Assembly (NCBI GenBank): GCA_009692605.1
Contig: SHYV01000015.1
Coordinates: 1-35,474 of the forward strand
Direction of reading: 5' to 3'
DNA: 35,474 nucleotides
From: Myxococcales bacterium
Lineage (GTDB): Bacteria; Myxococcota_A; UBA796; SXON01
A program made the translations under genes and the position numbers. The notes below the pieces were generated by a model. That model was not told the origin of the DNA. It ran no database searches and worked only from the letters and a program-made list of their open reading frames with translations. Numbering within the stretch: position 1 is the first letter of the stretch; every line of letters begins with the position of its first letter. This document shows, one piece after another, positions 8,324 through 16,347 of the stretch.

Positions 8324-9249
8324 GCCTTCTCCTTGCTGCTGTCGGAGCCTGAGTACACCAGCCGGACGCGCGGCTCGGGCGCTCGATAGCCCCCGCCCGC
8401 CTCATGGCCCAGATCGAGCCCGTGAAGGTTCAAGGGCACGCCCGACGTCTTCTGATCCAGCATCGCGCCCGCCAACACAGCGAGTCGCCGGGCGGCCTGC
8501 TCGGGCGGAGCGCCACGGGCGTGGATGTTGGACATCATGTTCCGGTCGCCGTCGCTCCGCCCGATCTTCGGATTGTAGACGAGGTAGGCCGACAGGCCGT
8601 CCCCCGTCCCCAGTCCGGGCCGCTCGCCGAGCAGGATCGCGGCCACCTTGCAGTTCACCGTCTCTCCGATCTCGTCCTCCAGCCAAACGCGCGCGAACCG
8701 GGCGCACATCGGCGTGCCGACTGACCAGCCCCGGGCTTCGCACTCGCGCGTGAAGTGGCCCAGCAACGTGAGCCCGGAGCCCATGCACGCGATCGCCGAG
8801 AGCCCGTCGGCCAGAATGGGCTGTATGTCGATGCCCCGGCGTGCGCGCTCGCCCAGACGGCTCAGCGAAGGCGCGTCGAGCCGACGCCCGAGATCGGGTC
8901 GCAGCAGGAACTGGCGGTGCGAGGTGACTTGCGAGTGCAAGGGGAGCAGGCCGTTCGCTTCGGCCCAGCCTTCGGGCAGCTCGGTGCCGACCGCGGCGTG
9001 GGCGACAGCGAGCTCGGCCTGAAACTGGAGCACCACGTTGGTCGCGTACCGGGTCCCCACGTGCCCGATGCCGACCAGCGCTGTGGTGTGCTTCGCTGCG
9101 GCCTCGGCGTAGGCGCTGCGGCGGCGGGGAGTCGGGAACACCCTCGACGGCGGATAGGGCACCACAGGGAGCGGCGGCGGCGGCGGCAGCGGATCCATCG
9201 CGCCGAGCTTGACGCGCAGGTTGTCGATCAGCGTGCGGGTGAAGCTCAT
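8320..9249 (-). CDS. eutC: ethanolamine ammonia-lyase small subunit
   Basis: 309 residues. It forms ethanolamine ammonia-lyase with EutB, which converts ethanolamine to acetaldehyde and ammonia using adenosylcobalamin. Recognisable EutC blocks: LRPDLGRRLDAPSLSRL, ILADGLSAIA, VGTPMCARFARVWLEDEIGE, ILLGERPGLGTGDGLSAYLV, RNMMSNIHARGAPPEQA and LDQKTSGVPLN. The N-terminus MSFTRTLIDNLRVKLGAM could form an amphipathic helix and is followed by a Pro-rich linker (DPLPPPPPLPVVPYPP). In enteric bacteria the EutC N-terminus directs the lyase into the microcompartment, so this arrangement fits a targeting peptide; that is inference. The ATG overlaps the eutB stop (ATGA) and the gene is coupled to eutL. 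Confidence 0.94.
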   Translation of the reverse strand: MSFTRTLIDNLRVKLGAMDPLPPPPPLPVVPYPPSRVFPTPRRRSAYAEAAAKHTTALVGIGHVGTRYATNVVLQFQAELAVAHAAVGTELPEGWAEANGLLPLHSQVTSHRQFLLRPDLGRRLDAPSLSRLGERARRGIDIQPILADGLSAIACMGSGLTLLGHFTRECEARGWSVGTPMCARFARVWLEDEIGETVNCKVAAILLGERPGLGTGDGLSAYLVYNPKIGRSDGDRNMMSNIHARGAPPEQAARRLAVLAGAMLDQKTSGVPLNLHGLDLGHEAGGGYRAPEPRVRLVYSGSDSSKEKA

Positions 9250-10610
9250 CGCTTCAGCACTCCCGGGTCGCCGAAGCGCTCGCCGGGCTTGAGCCCGTCC
9301 ATGATCCCGACTTCATTGAGCCATGCGTCGAATTCAGGCGTGGGGCGCTTGCCCAGCAGGCCGCGCACCGAGGGGATGTCGTGGAACGACGTGCTCTGGT
9401 AGTTCAGCATGATGTCGTCGCCGACCGGCATGGACATCAGGTAGGTGCACCCGGCTACGCCAAGCAGGACCTTGAGGGACTCCACTTCGTCCTGTGTCAT
9501 GCGGGCATGGTAGGTGAAGCAGGCATCGCAGCCCATGGGCAGGCCCATGAGCTTGCCCATGAAGTGGTCTTCGAGTCCGGCGCGGGTGATCTGTGGGCCG
9601 TCTTCGAGGTATTCGGGGCCGATGAACCCGACGACGGTGTTCACGAGGAAGGGCTTGTACCGCCGCGCGAACCCGTAGCAGCGGGCTTCGAGGGTGACTT
9701 GGTCGGCACCGTGATGGGCATCGGAGGAGAGCGCGCTCCCTTGCCCGGTCTCGAAGTACATCACGTTCGGCCCCCGGTTGGAGGTCTTCGCCTTCATCTT
9801 GGCGTAGGCCTCGTCGATGAGCGCGATGGAGATGCCAAAAGCCCGGTTTCCTTTCTCGCTGCCCGACATCGACTGGAACATCAGGTCCATTGGGCAACCC
9901 AGGTCGAGCGCCTTCATCTGGACCGTGACGTGCGAGAGCACGCAGTGTTGGGTCGGGATGTTGTTCTTGACCCGAACCTCGTGCAGTCGCGTGAGGATCT
10001 GGGCGGTTGATTCTGGGGTATCTGTGGCGGGGTTCACGCCAATCACCGCGTCGCCACAGCCGTAGGACAGCCCCTCGCGCGTGGAGTAGAGGATGCCTTC
10101 GACGTCATCCGTGGGGTGGTTCGGCTGCAGCCGAGAGGACAAGCGGCCAGGCAAGCCGAGCGTGCTGTTCGCGCGGACGACGACCTCACACTTCGCCCCC
10201 ACGGTGAGCAGGTCCATGTTCGACATCAGCTTGCAGGTGGCCGCCGCCATCTCGGGCGTGAGCCCTGGCGCCACCGCCCGCAGCGTCGGGCCTCGCGTCG
10301 TCGGTTCGAGCAGCCACTCCCTGAACTGCCCCACCGAGAGGTGCTTGACCGCGCTGTACGCGTCTTCGTTCAGGGTGGACTCCACCATGCGCGAGAGCTC
10401 ATCGATCTCGAATGGCACCACCGGGTTGGCGCGCAGATCGGCCAGCGTGAGCTCAGCGAGCACTGCGCGGGCGGCGACGCGCTCCACCGCGTCCCGCGCC
10501 GAGATCCCGGCAAGGTCATCCCCGCTCTTTGGCGGGTTCGACTTGGCGAGCACGTCCTTCACCGACCCGAATCGGTAGCCGACACCGCGAATGGAAGACG
10601 AGAGGTTCAC
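9246..10610 (-). CDS. eutB: ethanolamine ammonia-lyase large subunit
   Basis: 454 residues from the GTG at 10610, which has a perfect AGGAGG five bases upstream; E. coli EutB has 453. It is the catalytic subunit, a TIM barrel that binds ethanolamine and adenosylcobalamin. With this start, the residues known as active-site residues in E. coli EutB fall at the same numbers: Arg160, Gln162, Asn193, Glu287 (in YFETGQGSAL) and Asp362 (in LPMGCDACFTYHA). Other signatures: LVNTVVGFIGPEYL, DDIMLNYQSTSFHD. The exact match argues for an active enzyme. First gene of eutB-eutC-eutL. The frame stays open upstream into the divergent transporter gene, but that is shadow. No cobalamin riboswitch can fit in the 46-bp leader region. 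Confidence 0.96.
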   Translation of the reverse strand: MNLSSSIRGVGYRFGSVKDVLAKSNPPKSGDDLAGISARDAVERVAARAVLAELTLADLRANPVVPFEIDELSRMVESTLNEDAYSAVKHLSVGQFREWLLEPTTRGPTLRAVAPGLTPEMAAATCKLMSNMDLLTVGAKCEVVVRANSTLGLPGRLSSRLQPNHPTDDVEGILYSTREGLSYGCGDAVIGVNPATDTPESTAQILTRLHEVRVKNNIPTQHCVLSHVTVQMKALDLGCPMDLMFQSMSGSEKGNRAFGISIALIDEAYAKMKAKTSNRGPNVMYFETGQGSALSSDAHHGADQVTLEARCYGFARRYKPFLVNTVVGFIGPEYLEDGPQITRAGLEDHFMGKLMGLPMGCDACFTYHARMTQDEVESLKVLLGVAGCTYLMSMPVGDDIMLNYQSTSFHDIPSVRGLLGKRPTPEFDAWLNEVGIMDGLKPGERFGDPGVLKR

Positions 10611-10656
10611 GATCCCTCCTACCCCGCCGCGGGCTCTGGGTGTATTCTCCGCGGCG
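10611..10656. promoter_or_regulatory. 46-bp divergent intergenic region eutB / transporter
   Basis: The only space between the two divergent start codons. On the minus strand it holds AGGAGG directly before the eutB GTG. On the plus strand TATTCT (10643-10648) lies eight bases before the transporter ATG and could be its -10. The region is too short to hold two separate promoters plus a riboswitch, so the -35 element of each gene must lie inside the other gene's 5' end. Confidence 0.35.
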
Positions 10657-11967
10657 ATGTCCACGGTCCTTCGGTCCCCCCCCGGCGCCTCCCCCGGCTC
10701 ATCCACCGAACCGGGGCAGATGCCCGACGCTCTTCGATACTGGCGCTGGCGCGTTTTTGCATCGACCTGGTTCTGCTACGTCGGGTTCTACTTTTGCCGC
10801 AAGCCGTTCTCGATCGTGAAATCCACTCTCAAGACCGAGCTCGGGTTCACCGCCGACGACCTCGGCCAGATAGGCTCCGCCTACCTGATCGCCTATGCCA
10901 TTGGCCAGTTCGTCGCGGCAGGGATGGGCAGTCGGCTCGGCGCCCGGATCAACCTGCTGCTCGGCATGTCGCTGTCCATCGCTGTAGGCGTTGCGTGCGG
11001 GTTTGCCAACAGTCGGGGCACGTTCATGGCGCTGATGGTGCTGTCGGGTCTGGCACAAGCGACCGGCTGGTCCGGGAACGTCGGCACGATGGCCAACTGG
11101 TTTCACCGGCAGGAGCGCGGCAAGGTGATGGGCTGGTGGGCCACCAACTTCACGATGGGGAGCCTGATCGCGGGCCCCTTTGCCGCGTGGGTGCTGGGCA
11201 ACTACGGCTGGAACGCGTCCTTCTTCGCGGGGTCGGTGGTGCTGAGCGCGATCCTCGTGTTCTTCTCATTCAACCAGCGTGATCGACCCGAGGATCTCGG
11301 CCTGCCCGCGGTCATCGAGCCCGGTACGGTCGCCGAGGCGGCCGACAGCGGTCCCATCCGGTTCAGCCGTCAGGCGTGGACCAACATCCTCATGGTGGGG
11401 CTGTTCTACTTCTTCGTGAAGTTCATCCGGTACGCCCTTTGGGGCTGGGCACCCTTCTTCCTCACCGAGAACTACCACCTGAGCAGCGAGAACGCCGGTT
11501 ACTGGTCCACGGCGTTCGACGTCGCGGGCATCCCAGGTGTGTTCCTGTGCGGTTGGCTGTCGGACCGGGTGTTCAAGAGCCGCCGGGTCACCGTCTCGCT
11601 GATCAGCACCCTCGGGCTGGTGGCAGCGACCGGCCTGCTGTGCACGGTCGGGCTCGCCTCTCTGGACGCGTTCATCGCGTGCCTGCTCTTTTTGGGGCTG
11701 ACGCTCTACGGTCCGGACGCCTTGATGACCGGCGCCGGCGCCATGGACATCGGGTCACGGAGGAGCGCTGTTGTGGCCGCCGGCATCATCAGCGGATTTG
11801 GCTCGGTCGGCCCGATCGTCCAAGAGCTGTTGATTGGGAAGATGTACGACGCGAAGAGCGGCGACCTGGGGCCGATCTTCGCGATGCTGCTCGGCTCAGC
11901 GATCGCCGCGGCGCTGACGCTCCTGGTGATGCTGTGGCGGAACAAGAGCGGGCGGGCGGACCTTTAG
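10657..11967 (+). CDS. MFS transporter, organophosphate:phosphate antiporter (GlpT/UhpT-like) family
   Basis: 436 residues from the ATG at 10657; an ATG at 10720 is an alternative. About twelve membrane segments are visible. The segment FCYVGFYFCRKPFSIVK near residues 39-55 resembles the first-helix signature of the OPA family, in which the Arg of the RK pair (Arg48 here, Arg45 in E. coli GlpT) contacts the substrate phosphate. Further family features: GWWATNFTMGSLIAGPFAAW and a GLFYFFVKFIRYALWGWAPFF helix start in the second half. It should sit in the inner membrane and exchange a phosphorylated small molecule for phosphate. It is divergent from eutB, so the substrate may be connected to ethanolamine (for example a phosphoethanolamine-containing compound); this is inference from position. 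Confidence 0.82.
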   Translation: MSTVLRSPPGASPGSSTEPGQMPDALRYWRWRVFASTWFCYVGFYFCRKPFSIVKSTLKTELGFTADDLGQIGSAYLIAYAIGQFVAAGMGSRLGARINLLLGMSLSIAVGVACGFANSRGTFMALMVLSGLAQATGWSGNVGTMANWFHRQERGKVMGWWATNFTMGSLIAGPFAAWVLGNYGWNASFFAGSVVLSAILVFFSFNQRDRPEDLGLPAVIEPGTVAEAADSGPIRFSRQAWTNILMVGLFYFFVKFIRYALWGWAPFFLTENYHLSSENAGYWSTAFDVAGIPGVFLCGWLSDRVFKSRRVTVSLISTLGLVAATGLLCTVGLASLDAFIACLLFLGLTLYGPDALMTGAGAMDIGSRRSAVVAAGIISGFGSVGPIVQELLIGKMYDAKSGDLGPIFAMLLGSAIAAALTLLVMLWRNKSGRADL

Positions 11968-12036
11968 GACCGCCCCGCGAGCCCGGGCTGCCGGGAGATG
12001 GCTGGCGAATGGCGCGGAAGGTGCGCATCACCTCGA

Positions 12037-13239
12037 TCAGGCACCGTCATGAACGCTCGCGACGCAGGCCGGGTCCGGCATGTTGAAGTAGATCCACCAC
12101 ACCCCATCCGAAGCGCGCGCGACCGTACCCCCGGAAGCGTTGGGGATGTCCATCACCGCGAGCCCCATCGTCCAGGAAAAGCCGTCCGGGCTGGTCGCGA
12201 CGAACTCCCGACGGGTTTCGGTGTTCACGAAGTACATGCGATACCCGCCTTGCCCGTCGGGCACCGCGTCCGGCCCGGCGGCCGGCAGGAGCGAGTCCAC
12301 GTCCGCGTCCCCCAGGCCCCACACTTCCCCGTCCACCGATGCCCAGCCTTTCGATGTGCCCTCCCAAGCCCCCGCGTACAGGACCTCCGCGCCGTCGGCC
12401 AGCGTGAGCAGCGTCGGGTCTGCCTCGCCGTACTCCCCCTCGCTGGACGCCACGATGGCCGGCGCCACCGGAAAGCTCGTGAGGTCCGGGGAGGTCGTCC
12501 GGTAGAACAAGTGCGGCTTCGCCGCCATGTAGGGGTCCCAGGAGTCCACGGGGAGCTGCGCCACGGGGACGGCGTACCAGGCGAGCCGGAACGTGCCGTC
12601 GGCGAGCAGGCCGATGTCGGGGTCGATCACCTGCTGCAGGGAGGCGAGGTGGAGATTGAACGCTGCATCCTCGAACCCAGTGCCGCTGTCCACGATCATG
12701 CTGATGCCGCCCAGTCCCACGAGCCCCTGACGCCAGAACAGCGAGGGGTCGTCTCGCAGCGCTGCCATGAACCGCTCCGGCGCGAAGTCGACGAAGGTGA
12801 GGACGTGTGTCCCGTCTGGGGTGATGAGGACGTCGGCCACGCTCGCGTTCGACCGCACCAGCTCGGGGAAGCCGGAGAACCACAGCCCGTCCGCGGAGCT
12901 CAAACGGTAGACCTGATCGCACCAGACGCTCTGCTCTGAGTGGAAGCGTTCGATCTCGAGCGCCATGGCGTCCTGATCTTCCGCGGCGAGGCACCCCTGC
13001 GCGTCCAGCCGGGCGAGCAGAGCGGGGAGGGTCATGGAGCGGGCCGGGTCCGGGGCAGCGGCGCAAGCGTCGGCGTCGGGAGGGTCACCCGTGCCGGAGG
13101 AGTCCTGCGTGGATGTGCCGGAGGAGTCCTGCGTGGATGCAGCGCAAGCGGCCAACAGGACCAGAGGCGCCGGACAGGCCAAGCGGGCCAAACGGACTAA
13201 GCGGGCCCGAAAGCAGGCGATCTGCCGGATGGGGATCAT
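12037..13239 (-). CDS. propeller-like lipoprotein, possible glycosidase fold
   Basis: 400 residues. Lipoprotein signal with an Arg-rich n-region (MIPIRQIACFRARLVRLARL) and lipobox LLAAC, followed by a tandem linker TQDSSGTSTQDSSGT. The mature part has phrases typical of five-bladed propellers of the glycoside hydrolase 43/32 type or BNR-like repeats: PHLFYRTTSPDLTSF, GEYGEADPTLLTLADG, GGYRMYFVNTETRREFVATS and VARASDGVWWIYFN. Catalytic residues cannot be assigned with confidence. It is the third gene of an operon with the sulfatase-fold and hydrolase genes, 16 bases after the previous stop. A distant paralogue is encoded at 16808-18424. It probably sits on the cell surface or in the periplasm. 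Confidence 0.7.
   Translation of the reverse strand: MIPIRQIACFRARLVRLARLACPAPLVLLAACAASTQDSSGTSTQDSSGTGDPPDADACAAAPDPARSMTLPALLARLDAQGCLAAEDQDAMALEIERFHSEQSVWCDQVYRLSSADGLWFSGFPELVRSNASVADVLITPDGTHVLTFVDFAPERFMAALRDDPSLFWRQGLVGLGGISMIVDSGTGFEDAAFNLHLASLQQVIDPDIGLLADGTFRLAWYAVPVAQLPVDSWDPYMAAKPHLFYRTTSPDLTSFPVAPAIVASSEGEYGEADPTLLTLADGAEVLYAGAWEGTSKGWASVDGEVWGLGDADVDSLLPAAGPDAVPDGQGGYRMYFVNTETRREFVATSPDGFSWTMGLAVMDIPNASGGTVARASDGVWWIYFNMPDPACVASVHDGA
13091..13138 (-). repeat. 24-bp tandem repeat, two perfect copies
   Basis: Two identical 24-base units (13091-13114 and 13115-13138) encode the doubled linker just after the lipobox Cys of the propeller lipoprotein. The unit is a multiple of three, so copy-number change would alter linker length without frameshift. 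Confidence 0.85.
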
Positions 13240-13255
13240 GGGCGGGTAGACTCGT

Positions 13256-14563
13256 TCACAACACCGGCACGACGTCGAGCACCAACGCCTGTTTTTCCAC
13301 CGTGGGCTTCAGCAGCGCCCAGAGTGCGTCCAACTGTTCAGGCTCGGAGGTCGACAGTTCGACTTGCTCGCCTGGGTCCACGCTGCGGTGGTACAGCTCC
13401 TTCATCCCGTTCCAGGTGTAGATGAGCTTCCAGTCGCCGTCTTCGACCGACGAGTGCGGCGCGCCGTCCTTGGGCCAGTTCAGCGAGTAGCGAGGCACAT
13501 CCTGGCTGTTCGACATCAGCACGCGCCCGGTCATACTCCCCGGTACGTCGAGCCCCATGGCGGCCAGCAGCGTCGGCCCGAAATCGATGTGAGTGGTGGG
13601 CCCGGGGTAGGCCACGGGGATGATCCCTGCGCCAGAGTAGAACGCGATGGCATCGTTCTCTTCGCTGTAGAGGTCCATGCCGTGCCCGAGCGCGTCATGC
13701 TCGAAGAACTGTTCGCCGTGGTCGGTCCAGCCGACGACCAGGGTGCCATCGAGCAGCCCCCGTTGCTCGAGATCGGCGAGCAGCACGGCGATCTGGTCGT
13801 CCATGAACCGGATTTCGCCGTCGTACAGCACCGCGAGGTGGGCGAGCGCATCCTGCTGTTCCTGTTCGGTCAGGTTCAGCCAGGCGGCGCGCAGCTGGGC
13901 GTCTCCCGCCTCGGTGCTCAGGTCCCACGGCACGTCCGGGAGCGCCGCCAGAGCGTCCGCTGTGTAGGCTGCCGGCGCTTGAAACGGAGAGTGGGGGTCG
14001 ATGTAGTGGGCGTGAAGCAGGAACGGCGCCTGCAGGTCCTGGGTGTCCGCGATCACCTCACTTGTCAAGTTAGACGCTGATATATTCGCTGTGAACGCGC
14101 TGCTGTCGTAGCCCTGTGCGGTGTTGAAGTCGGCGCTGAGGTAGGGGTTGGAGCTGAAAAGGCGCGTATCGAAGCCAGCCCCCGCGAACACCTCCGGGAG
14201 CAGATCGACGCTGTCCGGCATCGTCTCCATGTCCGAGAGTTCGGCCCCGGCGATGATGTGTGGCACGTACCCCATGTCCTCGTTGGGGGCGCCGCTCATG
14301 GTGCAGGCGACAGAGGCGTAGGTCCAACTCGAGCAGGAGCGGTGGTTGTCGAAGCTGACGCCCGACGCCATGAGGCGGTCGAGCGTGGGGCTGGTGTCCG
14401 CGCCGCTGTAGCGCCCAACCCCGCTCCGGGTGAGCGTATCCATCGAGAGGACGAGCACGTTTGTCGGCGCGGCGCCGTCGAAGCGAAGCAAGCGCCCGGC
14501 CCCGGTGTCGGCCCCGGTGTCCGGGCTGGCGCGCGTACAGGCGAGCAGGGCGAGGATCAACAT
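13256..14563 (-). CDS. sulfatase-fold lipoprotein with Thr nucleophile
   Basis: 435 residues from the ATG at 14563 (MLILALLACTRAS, lipobox Cys9 in a very short signal peptide). Alkaline-phosphatase/sulfatase superfamily: NVLVLSMDTLTRSGVGRY (metal ligand Asp42), the nucleophile region CSSWTYASVACTMSG around residue 81, HYIDPHSPF, and GWTDHGEQFFEH with the second metal site. At the position where sulfatases have Cys or Ser of C/S-x-P-S-R there is Thr81 (T-Y-A-S). Formylglycine activation is therefore unlikely, and a phosphotransferase or phosphodiesterase type of chemistry is more plausible than sulfate hydrolysis. Middle gene of a three-gene exported operon; 42 bases separate it from the preceding gene. 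Confidence 0.8.
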   Translation of the reverse strand: MLILALLACTRASPDTGADTGAGRLLRFDGAAPTNVLVLSMDTLTRSGVGRYSGADTSPTLDRLMASGVSFDNHRSCSSWTYASVACTMSGAPNEDMGYVPHIIAGAELSDMETMPDSVDLLPEVFAGAGFDTRLFSSNPYLSADFNTAQGYDSSAFTANISASNLTSEVIADTQDLQAPFLLHAHYIDPHSPFQAPAAYTADALAALPDVPWDLSTEAGDAQLRAAWLNLTEQEQQDALAHLAVLYDGEIRFMDDQIAVLLADLEQRGLLDGTLVVGWTDHGEQFFEHDALGHGMDLYSEENDAIAFYSGAGIIPVAYPGPTTHIDFGPTLLAAMGLDVPGSMTGRVLMSNSQDVPRYSLNWPKDGAPHSSVEDGDWKLIYTWNGMKELYHRSVDPGEQVELSTSEPEQLDALWALLKPTVEKQALVLDVVPVL

Positions 14564-14605
14564 GTGCTGAGGCGCTCCGGACGCGGCCTCACCGTAGCAC
14601 ATCGC

Positions 14606-16255
14606 TCAACCAGCAGCGACGCACCAGATCGTGCTGTCCAGACGGAGCATCGTCAGCCCTGTGGACTCGACCGACAGCGTCACGGCGGTGGCGTCGAGCG
14701 GAGTGAACGCGAGCCACGTCGTCGAGTACTGCAGCAGCAGGGAGGTAGTCGCGGCGTCATCCCCGGCGGCGACCTGCCCGGCGGTCAGGTCCATGTTGGC
14801 AACGACCCTGTCGCCTTCGCGTACGATGAGCCGGGCCACCACGTCGCCGGGCGACAGCAGCTCGTCGCCTCGCGACAGGGCCGCGGCCACCCGAGTCGGG
14901 CGGCCCGCGACGAGCGCGTCCGAAGCAGGCCCGGTGTAGAGCACGCCAGCCGTGCCGAGCCCGGCCTCGCGCGCTGCCCCACCCGAGTAGGGCGTGTAGC
15001 TAAGCCCATCCGCCTCGGTCTTCACGCCGCCCACGCAGGTGCCGTCGGCGCACCCGAGCTCGGCCTCGACGATGCCCACATCGTCTCCGGAGAGAAAATT
15101 CAGGCCAGCCCAGGTGTAATACCCGAGGGGGGTAGGCAGGTACACGGTCTGGACGTGGTGCTCGAGGGTCGGGAATCCATGGTTGAAGTCGTGGACCAGC
15201 GAGTCAGCCGGGGGCAGCCCCGCTGCGGCCGCTGCGGTCAGCTCATCCCCGTAGACGCGGTCCATGAGGAGGTCCTGACTGTTCCACGCGACGAAGAGGC
15301 GCGGGGAATACCCACCGTCGGTGATCTGCCAGGTCGGGGAGCCCTCCTCGTAGCGATCATGCACCGCTCCGTTTGGCGAGCCCTCGGTCGTAAACGGGGG
15401 GCCACCCAGGATGTGCTCCAGCTCTGGGGCCTGCGATGTGCCGTCGGGAGCGAACAGCGCGTAATAGGTGAAGTACGATGACCACCCGGAGTCCATGACG
15501 ACGCCGGCAAACAGGCGCTCGCGGTAGGACGTCGACAGCACCGTACCCGCGCCGGCCGAGGTTCCCCATGCGTAACGACGCTCCGGGTCTACCCCAAAGC
15601 CAGCGCCCCCGGCCTCGACGAACGACAACGCCTTCATCTCGTGCACGTGTCCATAATGGCGGGCCGAGTCCACGGGGTCCTCGGGCCCAAGCCCCACCCA
15701 GCCGTCACACCAGTCGTTCCGGGGGACGAGGAACGACCAGCGGCGGGCGGCGATCATCCACGGCAACGACAGTTCGCCTTCGCGATGCCGCCCGATCCAG
15801 CTGTCGATGTACTCCTGCTCGCAGGGGTGGGGAGTGGCCGAGGAGTCGTCCCCGATGCCACCGCCATGGTGGAACAGGACGATGGGGAGCTGCTCGTCCG
15901 GCGAGACGTCGACGGGGCGCCAGACGTAGAAGACGGGCAGTTCGCCGTCAAAGAGCGATGGGTACGCGTCGACCGCGTCGGTCGTGACGACGTAGGTGTC
16001 GACCTGGTAGCCAACTTCGGCGAAGGTGGTGGTATCGGTCGACTCGAGGACGATCCCCCGGGTCGCCTGCTCGGCGGTGTCGACGGCGGGGGTGTTGGTG
16101 TCGCTGTCTGCCGTTCCGTCCGACGTCGGCTTCCCGTTGCAGCCCCCAGTGAGCATCACCGCGAGCATCACCGCGAGCATCACCGCGAGCGTCACGGCGT
16201 GCCCCACGACGAGCCCCCTGACGAGCAGGGCGCGTGATCCGGTGGGCGGGAACAT
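14606..16255 (-). CDS. alpha/beta-hydrolase lipoprotein (esterase/peptidase-like)
   Basis: 549 residues. The signal peptide contains four consecutive near-identical units (TLAVMLAVMLAVMLTGGC) ending in a lipobox Cys, followed by a Ser/Asp/Thr linker. Hydrolase core: LPIVLFHHGGGIGD resembles an oxyanion-hole HGGG motif, YAWGTSAGAG carries the G-x-S-x-G nucleophile, and LFVAWNSQDLL and HDFNHGFPTLEHH could provide the Asp and His of a triad. The arrangement resembles carboxylesterases or prolyl-oligopeptidase-type hydrolases. The C-terminal 120 residues look like a beta-sandwich add-on. First gene of the operon leading to the sulfatase-fold and propeller lipoproteins, with its own strong promoter. 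The substrate is unknown. Confidence 0.75.
   Translation of the reverse strand: MFPPTGSRALLVRGLVVGHAVTLAVMLAVMLAVMLTGGCNGKPTSDGTADSDTNTPAVDTAEQATRGIVLESTDTTTFAEVGYQVDTYVVTTDAVDAYPSLFDGELPVFYVWRPVDVSPDEQLPIVLFHHGGGIGDDSSATPHPCEQEYIDSWIGRHREGELSLPWMIAARRWSFLVPRNDWCDGWVGLGPEDPVDSARHYGHVHEMKALSFVEAGGAGFGVDPERRYAWGTSAGAGTVLSTSYRERLFAGVVMDSGWSSYFTYYALFAPDGTSQAPELEHILGGPPFTTEGSPNGAVHDRYEEGSPTWQITDGGYSPRLFVAWNSQDLLMDRVYGDELTAAAAAGLPPADSLVHDFNHGFPTLEHHVQTVYLPTPLGYYTWAGLNFLSGDDVGIVEAELGCADGTCVGGVKTEADGLSYTPYSGGAAREAGLGTAGVLYTGPASDALVAGRPTRVAAALSRGDELLSPGDVVARLIVREGDRVVANMDLTAGQVAAGDDAATTSLLLQYSTTWLAFTPLDATAVTLSVESTGLTMLRLDSTIWCVAAG
16151..16198 (-). repeat. 12-bp tandem repeat in a signal-peptide coding region
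   Basis: Three identical 12-base units (GAGCATCACCGC, 16151-16186) plus a fourth with two changes. They encode the (LAVM)n hydrophobic core of the hydrolase lipoprotein signal peptide. Each unit gained or lost would lengthen or shorten the h-region by four residues in frame. Confidence 0.85.
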
Positions 16256-16261
16256 GGTCGG

Positions 16262-16290
16262 ACTCTACGCCAGCCCTCCGCGACCCGCAA
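16262..16290 (-). promoter_or_regulatory. leaderless-type promoter of the hydrolase operon
   Basis: On the minus strand TTGCGG (16290-16285), a 17-base spacer and TAGAGT (16267-16262) fit a sigma-70 housekeeping promoter. The ATG at 16255 begins only six bases after the -10 hexamer, so transcription should start at or next to the start codon. No ribosome-binding site is present, consistent with a leaderless mRNA. Confidence 0.6.
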
Positions 16291-16347
16291 CCGGTCGGCC
16301 TCGGCGCTGCGCTTCGGCCCCAGCCTCGCCCGGCCCGAAGGCACCCG

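Noticed and set aside
10611-10656. Cobalamin riboswitch in front of eutB
   Set aside because: The gap is 46 bases and holds no B12-box-like sequence; a cobalamin riboswitch needs about 200 bases.
9246-10706. EutB start at 10706 giving 486 residues
   Set aside because: The GTG at 10610 has a perfect AGGAGG and gives the exact family length; the extra residues overlap the divergent transporter and are not EutB-like.
11968-12036. CCCGG-GCTG-CCGGG hairpin as a terminator between convergent genes
   Set aside because: Only five base pairs and no T-tract on either strand.
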